This document shows, in pieces, positions 45,114 to 57,299 of a DNA stretch of 64,000 bases (positions within the stretch are counted from its first letter, which is position 1; each line of letters opens with the position of its first letter). The DNA comes from Lamellibrachia columna (lineage: Eukaryota > Annelida > Polychaeta > Sabellida > Siboglinidae), in contig OY759271.1 of the NCBI GenBank assembly GCA_963662155.1, positions 661,001 to 725,000 on the forward strand, given 5' to 3'. The notes under the pieces were generated by a model. It was not told the DNA's origin and ran no database searches. It was given only the letters and a program-made list of their open reading frames with translations. Made by a program: the position numbers and the translations under genes.

Positions 45114-45906
45114 TGATATTTGACACATGGCTGGAAATACCACACACATACATATAGCTGGAGACACCACACACAGACAGATGGCTGGAGATGCCACGCA
45201 CAGACAGATGGCTGGAGACACCACACACAGACAGATGGCTGGAGACACCACACACAGACAGATGGCTGGAGACACCACGCACAGACAGATGGCTGGAGAC
45301 CCCACGCACAGACAGATGGCTGGAGACACCACGCACAGACAGATGGCTGGAGACACCACACACAGACAGATGGCTGGAGACACCACACACAGACAGATGG
45401 CTGGAGACACCACGCACAGACAGATGGCTGGAGACCCCACGCACAGACAGATGGCTGGAGACACCACGCACAGACAGATGACTGGATATACCACACACAG
45501 ACACATGGTTGGAGGCACAACACACAGACACATATCAGGCTGGAGATATATGGCTGGAGGCAATTCACAGACTGATGGCTGGAGACACCACACATTAAAA
45601 CATGGTTGGAGACACCACACACAGACACATGGCTGGAGACACCACACACAGACACATAACTGGAAACCCCACACATTAACACATGGCTGGAGACACCACA
45701 CACTAACACATGGTTGGAGACACCACACACTAACACATGGCTGGGACAGACACATGGTTGGAAACACCACACACATACATATGGCTGGAGACACCACACA
45801 AAGATACATGGCTGGAGACACCACACACAGACACTTGGCTGGAGACACCACACACAGACACATGGCTGGAGACACTACACGCAGATATATGGCTGTAACC
45901 AGTTAG
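45114..45906. repeat. 27-bp minisatellite, ~28 units
   Basis: The consensus acagacagatggctggagac followed by accacac repeats head to tail. The central block (45175-45480) is nearly perfect and the edges are diverged. Because 27 is a multiple of 3, long ORFs appear in at least four frames on both strands; none is believable as a gene. Confidence 0.96.
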
Positions 45907-46078
45907 TCGTACTACATAAAACATACAACAGGATGGCATAAACCGTAACCAGTTAGTCGGACCACATAAATTCCAGTACTGATGATTGGTCAACATTACA
46001 TTAATACAAGTAACGATACCTTTTGACAAGTTTGTACAATTTTGAAGAATTCATATAACATCTCAAGATGTGCCTTAC

Positions 46079-46640
46079 CTTAATGACATCTTCACCAAAG
46101 TAACCTTCAAACGGCCTGTATTTGAACATTGTGACAACCCAGGCTAGCTTGCATGTTGCAAAATCCGTACCACATGTGTTTGGCAGTGACACCTCCAGTA
46201 TAGTGACCGAATCAGAAATTAGTTTGGTGAGTTTATTCCACAGAGGGTGCCTTATATCGCAGGGCTGTGAGCAGTCTTGTTCAATGAGGTTGATGATCTT
46301 TACTTGGCGGTACAGCGTCAGATTACCATGTTGAGGTGGATCAAACTTCAGTGATACATCATCAGTGTTGTCAGGATTATAAGCAGGAAGGATGTAAGCC
46401 ATATCTGGGGAAGATGAATACTTCCCACTGTTGTCTTGCATTGTTACCATGGTGACAGATGATGGGGAAAGACACCACATCCTCTCTCAAACATCTGAAG
46501 AGTAGGAGAATCTGATGTATTCCTTATGATGACTAACAACTTGCCTTCAACAAAGAGTGCTGGCTCCTCATCAGTCCTGTGTTCCCACACAGTGAAGTAG
46601 CAGTTTCCCTGTAGCAGTTGGCACACGGAGTATAAGTCAA
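46079..46640 (-). pseudogene. Unrecognised conserved-looking exons, frameshifted
   Basis: One frame (46626-46444) reads GNCYFTVWEHRTDEEPALFV and LLVIIRNTSDSPTLQMFER. The next (46480-46079) reads SSVTMVTMQDNSGKYSS, AYILPAYNPDNTDDVSLKFD, GNLTLYRQVKIINLIEQDC, LTKLISDSVTILEVSLPNTC and FKYRPFEGYFGEDVIK, then a GTAAGG donor. Composition and splice donor look protein-coding, but the two frames overlap at MFER without a good intron, which implies a frameshift. I do not recognise the family. Confidence 0.45.
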
Positions 46641-47090
46641 CATGCCATCAAGAGCCAGACTCAGTTGAGAAACATCTGTCACACAAACACAAACACTTCA
46701 GCTGTAACCCACATGTCACACAAACACATCAAGAAAACTGTTATGTTGGAACTTAACCATGTTGGAACTTAACCATGGAACTTAACCATTGATATATTAA
46801 ATCAATGGTAACCTGACTGACGAATTGGTCAAGAAATTTAATGGATGAGAAACTCTAATAGTTTAATAATCCAACATTACAATAATCAATATATTCATCA
46901 ATGAGTTGTTAAAAAAAGTTATCCATCAACGTATTAAAACAACCAATCAGCTAGCCAACACATGAAATTACCCATTCTGTTGGTGAATGAATGTATCAGA
47001 ACCTCTGTTATTGGATAACTATAACTGTTCAATATACCAGTGCTTCTCATTTCAAAGTCTCCTTTACACAAGTTGTGCAACTTTATTTTA
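46641..47090. other. Non-coding, small tandem phrase
   Basis: A short repeat of ttggaacttaaccatg occurs near 46745-46785. No gene was seen. Confidence 0.45.
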
Positions 47091-47094
47091 ACAT

Positions 47095-48981
47095 CTGTCT
47101 AAAAATGTGCTGTATTATGGGGGATATCTCTTTAGCAGTTTTCTTTAGTATTTTTGCAGGAATGTCGGATGGCCCTGGCGCTTTGTTGGAGTTTAGAGCT
47201 ACAAGCTGTTTTATGATGCCGCTCCGATTTCTAGGGTTTGAATTGAGGGAGATGGTGATGGGCCTTTTGTTGGGATAGGAAGTTGTTCATTTGTAAAAAA
47301 CTGATTTGAAGAGGTCATTGAGAGCATTTGCTTTGTCATGGTCGGCTGTTTTCAAGTCGTTATTTACTTTTAGTACTGGAATGCCAAGATTTTTTGTTTT
47401 ATTTTGTTTTGTCTGATGAAAGACCAAAATTGTTTTGGATTTGTCGTCAAACTTTTTCCCATGTTGTTAATGTAACTGTTATAGGATTTGGTCACTTCTT
47501 TGGTGGATAATTTTCTTAAATTTTCACAATGTTTTTTTGGCTTTAGCATGAGTTTTGTCCCTTTTTCTCTGTAGGCTAATAATGCTTCTTGTGGTTCAGT
47601 GTAGGTGTTGTTTAGATTTTGTCATGGGGCTAGCGATGGATTCTCCTATCAGGTTAGTGTAGTGTTTATGAAAGAAGTCCCAATTTGAGTTTACATCTTG
47701 TTTATCTGGTTTTCGAGTAAAGTACTGCTGAGCAAGCTGGGTGCATTTCGCTTCAAGGGATTCCCAGTTTGCAGATCTGTAGTTGTATACTTTGTGTGGT
47801 GGTTTGTTTTTTCTGAGAATGGCTTCATGATCACTCATGCCAGCCACTGTGTGGTGGTTTGTTTTTTCTGAGAATGGCTTCATGATCACTCATGCCAGCC
47901 ACTGTGTTTATGGTGGAGATAAGGAATGGGTTTGATGTAAGTACTAGGTCTAATATATTTCCGGAATCTAATCGGTTGGGTTCATTTACTATATTAACTA
48001 GTCCAAATTCCCCAACTTTTCAATTAGTTTGTTATGTTTCACAGTTGTTTGTTGGTTTGTTGCATACAAATTCTCCCAGTCGATGTCAGGAAGGTTTAGA
48101 TCTCCAGCTAGAATGACAGATGGGGTATCTTGTAGCTACGGTATAGAATGGAGAGAGATTCATGTAAGGCTTCTAGAGATGTGTAGTCATTTGGAGGTCT
48201 GTAGTAGGATGCCAGATAGATATATAGCTTTTTTATGCACAGAGTGTATTTTTGATCAAATAATTTCACAGGTTGTGTTTAGTTTGTCTTGGGGGCTGCT
48301 ATAATGTCATTTCGGAGTGCTATAAAAACACCTCCACCGTGGATGTTACGATATTTTTGGATTGCTTAAGAATTTGTGGGGAGCACATAGTATGTGGGGA
48401 TACTTGAGTTGAGTTTGGTTTTAACTAGAAAGATTATGTCAGGGTTTGTTGAGTTTATTGTTGCCTGCCATAGGGATACTTTGTTAGTGCTCTTGATGCT
48501 GAATGCAGTTTATCAGCAGTTTAGGTTTACTTGTTATCTTTGCTCGGTCAGGAGTAGACGTATTAGCTGGATTTGGTGCAAATGTAGGATTCGTATCATC
48601 AGAGATATTTGTGTAGTCACTGCTGTGTGGAAGTGACTCAATGACTGAGTTAGGGTTTGGAGTATTAATGTTGCTGGTGAATAGATACACAGAATAGTTT
48701 GGCAATCCACAGCAAGAACAGAACCAAAGCACACTACGATATTTTAATTGTTCTTATGTGGTGTCATTAATTTGGACACATGCAGTATGGTACGAACTGT
48801 CACATTGAACACACTGTATGGCATGGTGGTGATCATGTACCTCATGGCTGCAGGTGCCACATGGATATTTTGGAGAGGGATCTGGGGTGGGACCAGGGTT
48901 TGTGTGAATGTACCCTGCTTGTATTATAAGGCCACACATATATAATAGAGATAGGGTATAGGGCTTAGTTGGCATCATTTT
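47095..48981 (-). mobile_element. LINE with PHD-like finger, endonuclease and RT start, decayed
   Basis: From 48981: a hydrophobic leader, then AGYIHTNPGP (NPGP at 48900-48889, 2A-like), then a zinc finger KYPCGTCSHEVHD, CVQCDSSYHTACVQ, WFCSCCGLPNYSVYLF. The endonuclease follows: NSTNPDIIFLVKTKLNSSIP (Lys where the family has catalytic Glu), VILAGDLNLPDIDWE, RLDSGNILDLVLTSNPFL, VAGMSDHEAILRK. The RT begins with LNSNKAPGPSDIPAKILKKT near 47200-47110 and is then cut off. A 55-bp tandem duplication at 47800-47909 and several frameshifts disable it. The domain order matches CR1-like LINEs of invertebrates and fish that start with a PHD-type finger. Confidence 0.78.
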
Positions 48982-49724
48982 GTTTTTTCTTTGTGGTTGA
49001 GAACGTTGGGAATGGTGGCAGGTTTCTTGTCAGCATGGCTGAGAATGTTGTTGTGGAATCCTCATTGTTGGTGGCAATTTGATACAGGTACAGAGGCGAG
49101 AGTGGTATAAAATAAAGTGGTTTTGAATTTTCTTGTGAAAGTATGTATTAGTAGATGTTTGCTATAACTTGCCTTTAGAGGGCTAAAGTCACATTAGATC
49201 AAATATGTACTAAACTGTTTAAAAGTGCATGTGCACGGTTTGGGCTAGTGCGAACATAGACAGATAGTCAGTAGGAAATCTAGATGTGTGTTATGTCTGT
49301 GGTCCTCGGCTGACTCAGGAACTCTGGGTATATGAAAATACAGGGGTGGCAATAAAGCACCCGAAGAAGGGCCTGTTTCTTAGTACAAGATGTGATAAAA
49401 ACAGGGTAGGATTAGAAATTCTAAGCTAAGTGTATCTAGTTTATATTTATAACTAATACACAGTACATTGAAATTTAAATACATGCACTATTTTTAGTTG
49501 TGTTGGGGATGATTTGGGTTTCGCGAGTTTTAACGACTACAGTTTACATCCGTCATCTTGATTTGTTCAATGTTAAGCAAGGTAAACGCAGCTGATTGAG
49601 TAAATTTGGTTTAGGAACGTGTGATCTCTAACGTTATAACACGATTATATTCTGATTTAATCGTGTTATAACAACACTGTTGCATATCTGTAAGATTGGG
49701 GTGTAAAGAGCCTTTAGAAATGTC
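48982..49724. other. Non-coding; nothing recognised
   Basis: No supported ORF or tandem repeat. Confidence 0.4.
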
Positions 49725-49949
49725 ACGAACCTGTCACTATGAGACAGGATATGAAAAGACAGACACTAATCTGTCATTATGAGACAGGAGTTGACCAGAC
49801 AGACACTAATATGTCACTATGAGACAGTAGATGACAAGACAAACACGAACCTGTCACTATGAGACAGGAGATGACACAACAGACATAAACATGTCACTAT
49901 GAGACAGGAGATGACAAGACAGACATAAATATGTCACCATGAGTCAGGA
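49725..49949. repeat. 40-bp minisatellite with internal dyad
   Basis: The unit is ctgtcactatgagacaggag followed by atgacaagacagacactaac, with about six copies here. Further copies follow at 50030-50125 and 51160-51260. CCTGTC and GACAGG within each unit can pair around a 7-nt loop. Confidence 0.88.
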
Positions 49950-50983
49950 GATGATAATAACACTGTTCCTAAGATGCAATAACTAAAGTAATTTCCTTTA
50001 AAAAAAAATTTATTAGTCACCATGAGACAGGAGATTACAAAATTAACACTAACATGTCGCTATGAGACAGGCGATGACAAGACAGACATTAACCTGTCAC
50101 TATGAAACAGGACATGACAGTCATGGGTTAATTTCAATTGTTAATTTAATTAACTCAATTAATTTAATTTAATTAATTGATTTACAAGAAAAGGTAAAGG
50201 CTAAATTAGCTTCACCAAAAGGGGGTAATTTTATTCTATTTAATTGACAAATTCCAAATTAACTCTCAATTAAGTGCTCATTTAACAGTAGGTATTACTG
50301 TATAGTTCACACCCATGTTACTCAGGCATTTCCAAAAGGCAGTCACCATTCCAGTGATTAGTCTGACAGAGATAAGGTTAAGGTATGTATGAATGGGAGG
50401 GAGAATATCTCTCGACATTAATACTGTCTGTACCAACTGGAGTTACTGGTCATTCAGGCACATGTGAATCGGAGGGACGGCCTAGACAATAGAATGTCCT
50501 CTTTTAGTGTGGTAAGTTGATGACAAATGGTGGCTACTGCAAATCTGCAAAATACTTGGCTGGTAACCTGCAGCCAAATGGACCTATACATTAGACTATG
50601 TATCTATATATTTTCGGTATGTCCGCAAGCATACATATATCATGCATAGAAAAATAAAATAGCTTCAGTTTGGGATCTTTTTACAGCGCCAACTGGTATC
50701 AAAAGCAAGCCAATTCAAGTGATACATAAAAAAATTGTGTATAAATATTTAAATACTAGTATATAAAGGGGAAACCTAATGAGTTAGCATTAACACATTG
50801 CATAAATAACACTTTGATGCATAGAAATTATGTATGTAGTTACCCGGTTTTGTTAATTTGGTGGTGGAATACTGGAGGAAACTCCACACCCTGCAAATCC
50901 TCAGCCACAAATTTACATTCCTTTCAGAAAAGAACATTAATTTTAACAAGCATCTACAACTTTTAAAATGTGATCAAATACCC
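49950..50983. repeat. 1.03-kb direct duplication, copy 1
   Basis: Starts gatgataataacactgttcc and ends ttttaaaatgtgatcaaata. It is colinear with 51090-52111 at an offset of 1,140 with few differences. Contents are some 40-bp minisatellite units, a TTAATT-rich block and unremarkable AT-rich DNA. No gene. Confidence 0.93.
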
Positions 50984-51089
50984 CATAAACGAATGTCTTG
51001 GTATATAAATATTGTATAAGCACATCTTTTTCCAACAAAGTTACAAAACATATTTCTTTTATAAGTCAACGCAATGTTCACATTTGTTT

Positions 51090-52111
51090 GATGATAATAA
51101 CACTGTTCCTAAGATGCAATAACTAAAGTAATTTCCTTAAAAAAAAAAATTAATTAGTCACCATGAGACAGGAGATTACAAAATAAACACTAACATGTCA
51201 CTATGAGACAGGAGATGACAAGACAGACATTCACCTGTCACTATGAAACAGTAGATGAGAGTCATGGGTTAATTTCAATTGTTAATTTAAATAACTCAAT
51301 TAATTAAATTTAATTAATTGATTAACAAGAAAAGGTAAAGGCTAAATTAACTTCACAAAACAGGGGTAATTTTATTTTATTTAATTGACAAATTCCAAAT
51401 TAACTCTCAATTAAGTGCTCATTTAACAGTAGGTATTACTGTATAGTTCAAACCCACGTTACTCAGGCATTTCCAAAAGGCAGTCACCATTCCAGTGATT
51501 AGTCTGACAGAGATAAGGTTAAGGTATGTATGAATGGGAGGGAGAATATCTCTCGACATTAATACTGTCTGTACCAACTGGAGTTACCTGGTCATTCAGG
51601 CACATGTGAATTGGAGGGAAGGCCTAGACAATAGAATTTCCTCTTTTAGTGTGGTAAGTTAATGACAAATGGTGGCTTCTGCAAATCTACAAAATATTTA
51701 TCTGGTAACCTGCAGCCAAATGGACCTATGCATTAGATTATGTATCTATATATTTTCGGTATGTCTGCAAGCATACATATAACATGCAGAGAAAAGTAAA
51801 ATAGCTTCAGTTTGGGTATTTTTACAGCGCCAATTGGTATCAAAAGCAAGCCAATTCAAGTGATACATGAGAAAATTTAAATACTAGTGTATAAAGGGGA
51901 AACATAATGAGTTAGCATTAACACATTGCATAAATAACACTTTGATGCATAGAAATTATATATGTAGTTACCCGGTTTTGTTAATTTGGTAGTGGAATAC
52001 TGGAGGAAACTCCACACCCTGCAAATCCTCAGCCACAAATTTACATTCCTTTCAGAAAAGAACATTAATTTTAACAAGCATCTACAACTTTTAAAATGTG
52101 ATCCAATACCA
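51090..52111. repeat. 1.03-kb direct duplication, copy 2
   Basis: Partner of 49950-50983, separated from it by ~105 bp of unique sequence. It ends exactly where the ~440-bp repeat unit (52119) begins. Confidence 0.93.
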
Positions 52112-52118
52112 CATTTTT

Positions 52119-52557
52119 CTCTGACCCTTCTCCTTCTGTCCCATCGAATGGGGCGTGATAACGTTCCAGATAGAACGTCAGGCTCACAGTTGTGAAAACC
52201 CTAGCTTGAACCGTCTTGCTGCCGTTTCGAAGCTTTGGCAATTTGCTTCACCGAACGTTGCTACAGCTCATTCGTTTGTATAAATGAGTACCTGGCTATA
52301 TGCAGTTGTGATTACACGTACGAATGGTCTTCGAGCAGTAACTGCAGCATGACTGAGTGCTTCCCAGAGAAGTCGAGATGGAGTTGGAATTAACAGTTGT
52401 GCTAGGAAGTGAAGTGAAAAACACTTTGAACACTGAACGTACAGTAACTGATGCGTACTATTATTTTTTTGTGTAACAATGTTGAGAAAATTGCTGTAAA
52501 CAGAACGATTACGTATCCTCAATAGAACCACATGCATGTGTCGATACAATTAGGATG
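52119..52557. repeat. ~440-bp dispersed unit, copy 1
   Basis: Begins ctgacccttctccttctgtc and ends gtgtcgatacaattaggat. It is nearly identical to 54793-55228. No ORF family was seen. The two copies bracket a LINE fragment and a GC-rich segment in direct orientation. Confidence 0.9.
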
Positions 52558-52671
52558 ACGTGAGTCTGACTTTGTAATGAGTTGGTTGTATTTAGTCAGT
52601 TCTGTGTCATGGCGTGCAACAACCAGAACTGTCATGTTCCTGAGAACAAAAAGAAGAGTTGTGGTTGGATA

Positions 52672-53971
52672 TGGGTTGTCGGAAGAGTTTAAAGTTAACA
52701 TCGGTTAGAGGCAAGGAAATGTACCTTTACTCTTTATCATGTTGGTGGCACTAATCAGCAGGAAGATCAGCATGAAGGATGTTCTCAGGAAGGGGATGTA
52801 TGCAAACGATCTGGCGATGATAGCAGACACAAATCAAGAACTACAGGAAGCGTTGGAGGAATGGAAGGGGGTGTTCAAGAAGCACGGACGGATAATGATC
52901 CGGGAGAAGACAGAATAGATGTGGGTTTGACATCAGAGAGAGGACTTGAACATTAGTTTGGATGATATGGAGTTCAACCAAGTGGATGGCTTTGTGTAAC
53001 TTGGAGGAATGGTTAATGAGGATGAGCATTCAGAGGTAGAAATGCGATGCCGGATACAACAGGGAGCGAATGCTTCGGGAAAGGTAGAGGGAGTCATGTT
53101 GGACAGAAACATTTTGAAAAGGCTGAAAAGGAAAGTCCTGAGAGCTTGTGTTACACAAGCATGCCTCAATCTGTATCTGGAGACAGTGGCGTTGACAGAA
53201 CAACAGCAGCAGCTGAAAGGTTGGTTCTGGTTTTGTCGAATAACACGAACAAAGAGGGTTGACGAAAGAAAGATGAACGACCTGACGAAATATGTGATGC
53301 AACAAAACAGTTCAACAGGAAGATTGGTGAGAAGCAAGTTGAAATGGGCAGGCCACATGGTAAGCATGGATGCAGCCATACTAGTAAAGAGAGTGGAAAA
53401 AAAGGTGAAAAAACATCAAGGATGCAAGAAAATGGGAACGAACAGATAAGATCGAAGGACTGCGTGAGGTAGGATATGAGAAGATCGGGGGAAGATGAAA
53501 GATGGAGAGGGGGCAGCCGATAGAAAAGTATGGAAAGAAAAAACAGAAAGAGTGACTCGACAATATTTTACCTGAACCTAACCCATGAACATCAGTGAAA
53601 AAAGAGGAAAAGCACCGTTAGTTTGGTAAAAAAAACTTATGTTTAATAAATCCAATAATATGGTCAACATTTTCATAATCAGTGTATAAATTGCTTATGA
53701 GAAAAAACATTATTTCAATAGAATATTTGTTAAATATTTACAAAACCAATCTCTCATATGTATCTCTGTTTGAGCAATATGCATTTTACCATATGGTTGT
53801 ATTCATATAAACGACGTACTTTTCTTGACTAGAGCATGCTCATAAAAATCAAATATACTTTGACAAGAAGGATGTACAGTGAAAGTATAAATAAAAACAT
53901 TAAACAAATCAATCTGGTTACCAAAACATAAGCCATTACTACTCAGCGCAAATACTGATTTATTAGAACAA
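52672..53971 (+). mobile_element. Dead LINE fragment, twin copy A
   Basis: The plus-strand frame gives ALISRKISMKDVLRKGMYAN, with DLAMIAD following (the RT catalytic box with Asn in place of the first catalytic Asp), LEEWKGVFKKHG, then VNEDEHSEVEMRCRIQQGAN, KVLRACVTQACLNLYLETVA, LTEQQQQL, STGRLVRSKLKWAGHMVSMD. This is the end of the palm and the C-terminus of a LINE reverse transcriptase. Stops follow MWV and interrupt FV-LGG. It is 5'-truncated and has a ~500-bp 3' tail of AT-rich sequence shared with copy B. Confidence 0.75.
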
Positions 53972-53989
53972 CTGTGAGCTCACTGTAAA

Positions 53990-54370
53990 TCCAACACGCC
54001 GCTAACTTTGTCTATTGCCAGGGCGGCTTCGCGATAATCTCGCGCTAAGTTTGCAGTCAACTGTTGGTGATCGCGACGACGTCGGCGCCTCGAAAATAGG
54101 AGGCTTCGACAACGGCGACAATGTGGTCGTATGTTTTATGCGACAGTTCATCGACGAAAGCGAACTCATGACGACGGCGCTCGGCAGCATCAAACCGCTG
54201 CCCAAATACATATTTGTCTTGCTCGACGTCACCCAATCTTCATCCATTCGCCCACGTCTAAAGCAACTGCTCTTACAAGACTCTGCCTCCATCCAGGTCA
54301 AGTGAAGCACTGATGCATGACTCCGACGTCTCTTTGATGCGATACCAATGCTAGTTTCGTTCCAGGACAC
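53990..54370 (+). other. GC-rich segment with a 97-codon ORF (54015-54305)
   Basis: GC and CpG content rises sharply between about 53995 and 54310. The plus frame from ATG 54015 reads ASKIGGFDNGDNVVVCFMRQ, FIDESELMTTALGSIKPLPK, YIFVLLDVTQSSSIRPRLKQ, LLLQDSASIQVK, then TGA. The hydrophobic/charged pattern looks like a real protein end, but an opposite-strand frame of 122 codons is also open. Composition unlike the neighbours could mean recent transfer, for example from a virus or retrogene, but nothing identifies a source. An aataaa occurs downstream at about 54534. Confidence 0.4.
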
Positions 54371-54792
54371 ACGTTAGATGATGTAAACATTATAGCAAAC
54401 AATCAATCATCTTTGATATAGCATTCAACGCTCCCCATCAAAGACACCGCGTGCGACACAAGTGTTGACTTTGTACCAGGATACACGTGTGTAACAAACA
54501 CTGATACGCAGACACGCTTCCCTGCCGACATTTAATAAAAGCCACATGCCGTGATATGAGCTGGTATGCGCATTGAGCTATAGAGGCCTATGTTGCAACA
54601 TTTGTTTTTGCGCGGTTTATTATTTTACTTTTCGTACTAGTGTTAGCAGTAAGATGCGCGCATGAGTAAGCTACAGCGTGGTGCGAACCATGGCCATATT
54701 AAATATTGCTAAACACTTGTACATGTCTGCATTAACAAACAAACGGCATATCTCCCTCCCGCGCTGCCTCCTCTCCCTTCCTCGCTTCTCCT
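54371..54792. other. Non-coding; nothing recognised
   Basis: Contains a repeated phrase (ccaggacacacgt / ccaggatacacgtgt). No gene was supported. Confidence 0.4.
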
Positions 54793-55228
54793 CTGACCCT
54801 TCTCCTTCTCTCCCATCGAATGGGGCGTGACAACGTTCCAGATAGAACGTCAGGCTCCCAGTCGTGAAAACCCTAGCTTGAACCGTCTTGCTGCCGTTTC
54901 GAAGCTTTGGCAATTTGTTTCACCGAACGTTGCCACAGCTCATTCGTTTGTATGAATGAGTATCTGGCTATATGCAGTGGTGATTATACGTACGAATGGT
55001 CTTCGAGCAGTAACTGCAGCATGACTGAGTGCTTCCCAGAGAAGTCGAGATGGAGTTGGAATCAACAGGTGCGCTAGGGGTGAAGTGTAAAACACTTTGA
55101 ACACTGAACGTACACTAACTGATGCGTACTATTATTTTTTGGTGTAACCATGTTGAGAAAATTGCTTTATACAGAACGATTACGTATCCTCAATAGAACA
55201 ACACGCATGTGTCGATACAATTAGGATA
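54793..55228. repeat. ~440-bp dispersed unit, copy 2
   Basis: Direct repeat of 52119-52557 with scattered substitutions. Confidence 0.9.
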
Positions 55229-57295
55229 CCAGAATAATTGCGACATAGAAATTGCGCTTCTAAGTGAGGATTACAACGTCATTCAGGGCGTTGACAGGTG
55301 TCAAGGCGTGGTGCTGCAATAGATTATGTTATGCAAACAGGACAACGCCGTCCGAGCGCATGGACAATGCGTGTCGTAGTTCGTTGATTACTTCCGCCAG
55401 CACAGACAACAGACCACAATGGTTCATTCCTGTTTACCAGCCAGCATGCGGGGAGTTCTTGCATTTAGCGTGTCTTATATAGCAATCCATGCGAAGTTGG
55501 TGATTCTTCTTCCAAAAATTAGTATACGGTGTACGGCCTACCATGACCGAAGAATGATCAATTGGAGAAATATGGAGGAGTGTGCAAGATAGCATTTCGT
55601 GAGCTACATCCGTGTTGGAGTGCATGTTATCTGCTTCAACATACGTTGTATATCAATAGCACACGCTGCGTGCTTCCTGTGGTGTTCTCTGTAAAAGCTG
55701 ATCTCATCTAGATAGGTAGAAATGCATTGCGTTGACAGCCAGTCGGACGAAATTGGTGAAGAAAGAGATGATTCGAGACAGCTACTAACAAAAGGAGCAT
55801 TATAAACAGGGACTTTGTGACCTACCAGAATGCGGAAGGTTTGTGTATAAACATTATTTGGCTTTGTAGATAAATAATATCTATACTACGCAGTACACAT
55901 ATTTGATATGGTTTTAATTCTGATACATATTTTATTCATTCTACAAACGATTGATCATTTCATGTGGAGTTTTGATTAATGTATTGGGACAGATTACTTA
56001 TTAGTGACAACTATGTTTTTCTGCTTCTGATGCAACTCATGACTGTGTATTAGTCGCACGAAAATTTGGCTAGACTGTTGCTGGCAAGGAGACGAGACAC
56101 TTTCTATGCGTTTTGGCTTATTGTTGGCTAACGTAACAGTTAACAAAGTAACGGCGGTGGGAATTGCTAGATGCATAGATAATAAACAGACATACCAGTT
56201 ATCACAACTGTTCGATGATACTATTGCCAATATAATAAACCTTTTCCACTTGGAGTGTGTTGTATTCCTAAGACAAGGTTTTGTAGGGTTGTTGATATCA
56301 ATTACACGGCCAACGTTCTAGTAGACGCCATCTTAGAGTGATAACTTCCGGCGCATGCGCATAATTTCACCACTAGATCTGCATAATTCAATATCAATAA
56401 CATAGACTAGTAATATTATTTATGCATGTTATACACTTTGCAGCATTACAACATGAACTATGCCATATAAGAAACATTCTAATTAACTAAATTGTTTAAT
56501 TAGAAGTTGTTATATCAGTTAAATGTAAAGTTAACCTGTTTCAAGAGTTCACACCACAAATTCAGCTAAATAGGTTTACCTTCTATATAAACGGGTTGTC
56601 GTGTTGTCATAGGAGGTTACAAGCTCAACATATAGGGATTGTCAGTAGTTTGGCTGGAGAACTACAGGAAGGTCTGGGGGCCGACAAATCTCTCCCCTGA
56701 GAGCTGCTCGATATGTAACCATAAGAGACCCGGTGACTGTGGATTGGTCTCTCCAGCGACCGATAGGAGGTGCAACCAAATAGCAGATAATGCTAAGTGT
56801 CACTCACGTCATTGGACTCTTATTTTTTAAACAAAAGTACATCGATCATTACATATTCAGATTCAGGTTATTATTCTCGATTCGCATTAGTTGGTCAATC
56901 GGCATCAGTTTTATTGTCATCGTAGCAAACGTCTGTCAATCCGTAATCACTTACATGTAAATTATTACGTTGATGTCCTTCCTTGCATTTTAGTAAATCA
57001 AAGCTTTCATTATATCACTCTACGTCACTCCCTAAACACAAAGGCTATATAATATTAGTGTTTTATGGCACTCCAGCAAACATGCAAATTTTTTCTCATC
57101 GAAGAACAGCCAGGCGACACTGTTAAGCTAATGCTTTCCACACGTTTTGATTTTACTGTGCTTCTCTACATGCAATCTAAAGTCTGACACATAAGGAAAC
57201 GTCTTGCAACATATTGTGCGCACCTAATCGATTCAAATAGACATGCAAAATTTACCCCACCAATAATAACTAACTCGGATTTACTTGCATTTAAC
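55229..57295. other. Long stretch without supported genes
   Basis: ORFs at 55264-55482 (+) and 56639-56830 (+) show no recognised motif or splice context. No clear repeat was seen. Confidence 0.4.
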
Positions 57296-57299
57296 TTTA

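Noticed and set aside
45108..45906. Several ORFs of 150-267 codons on both strands
   Set aside because: They are all produced by the 27-bp repeat, whose length is a multiple of three. Codon pattern is pure repeat and no splice or family evidence exists.
49725..50125. CRISPR-like array of 40-bp repeats
   Set aside because: The units are contiguous with no unique spacers, and the DNA is animal. It is a minisatellite.
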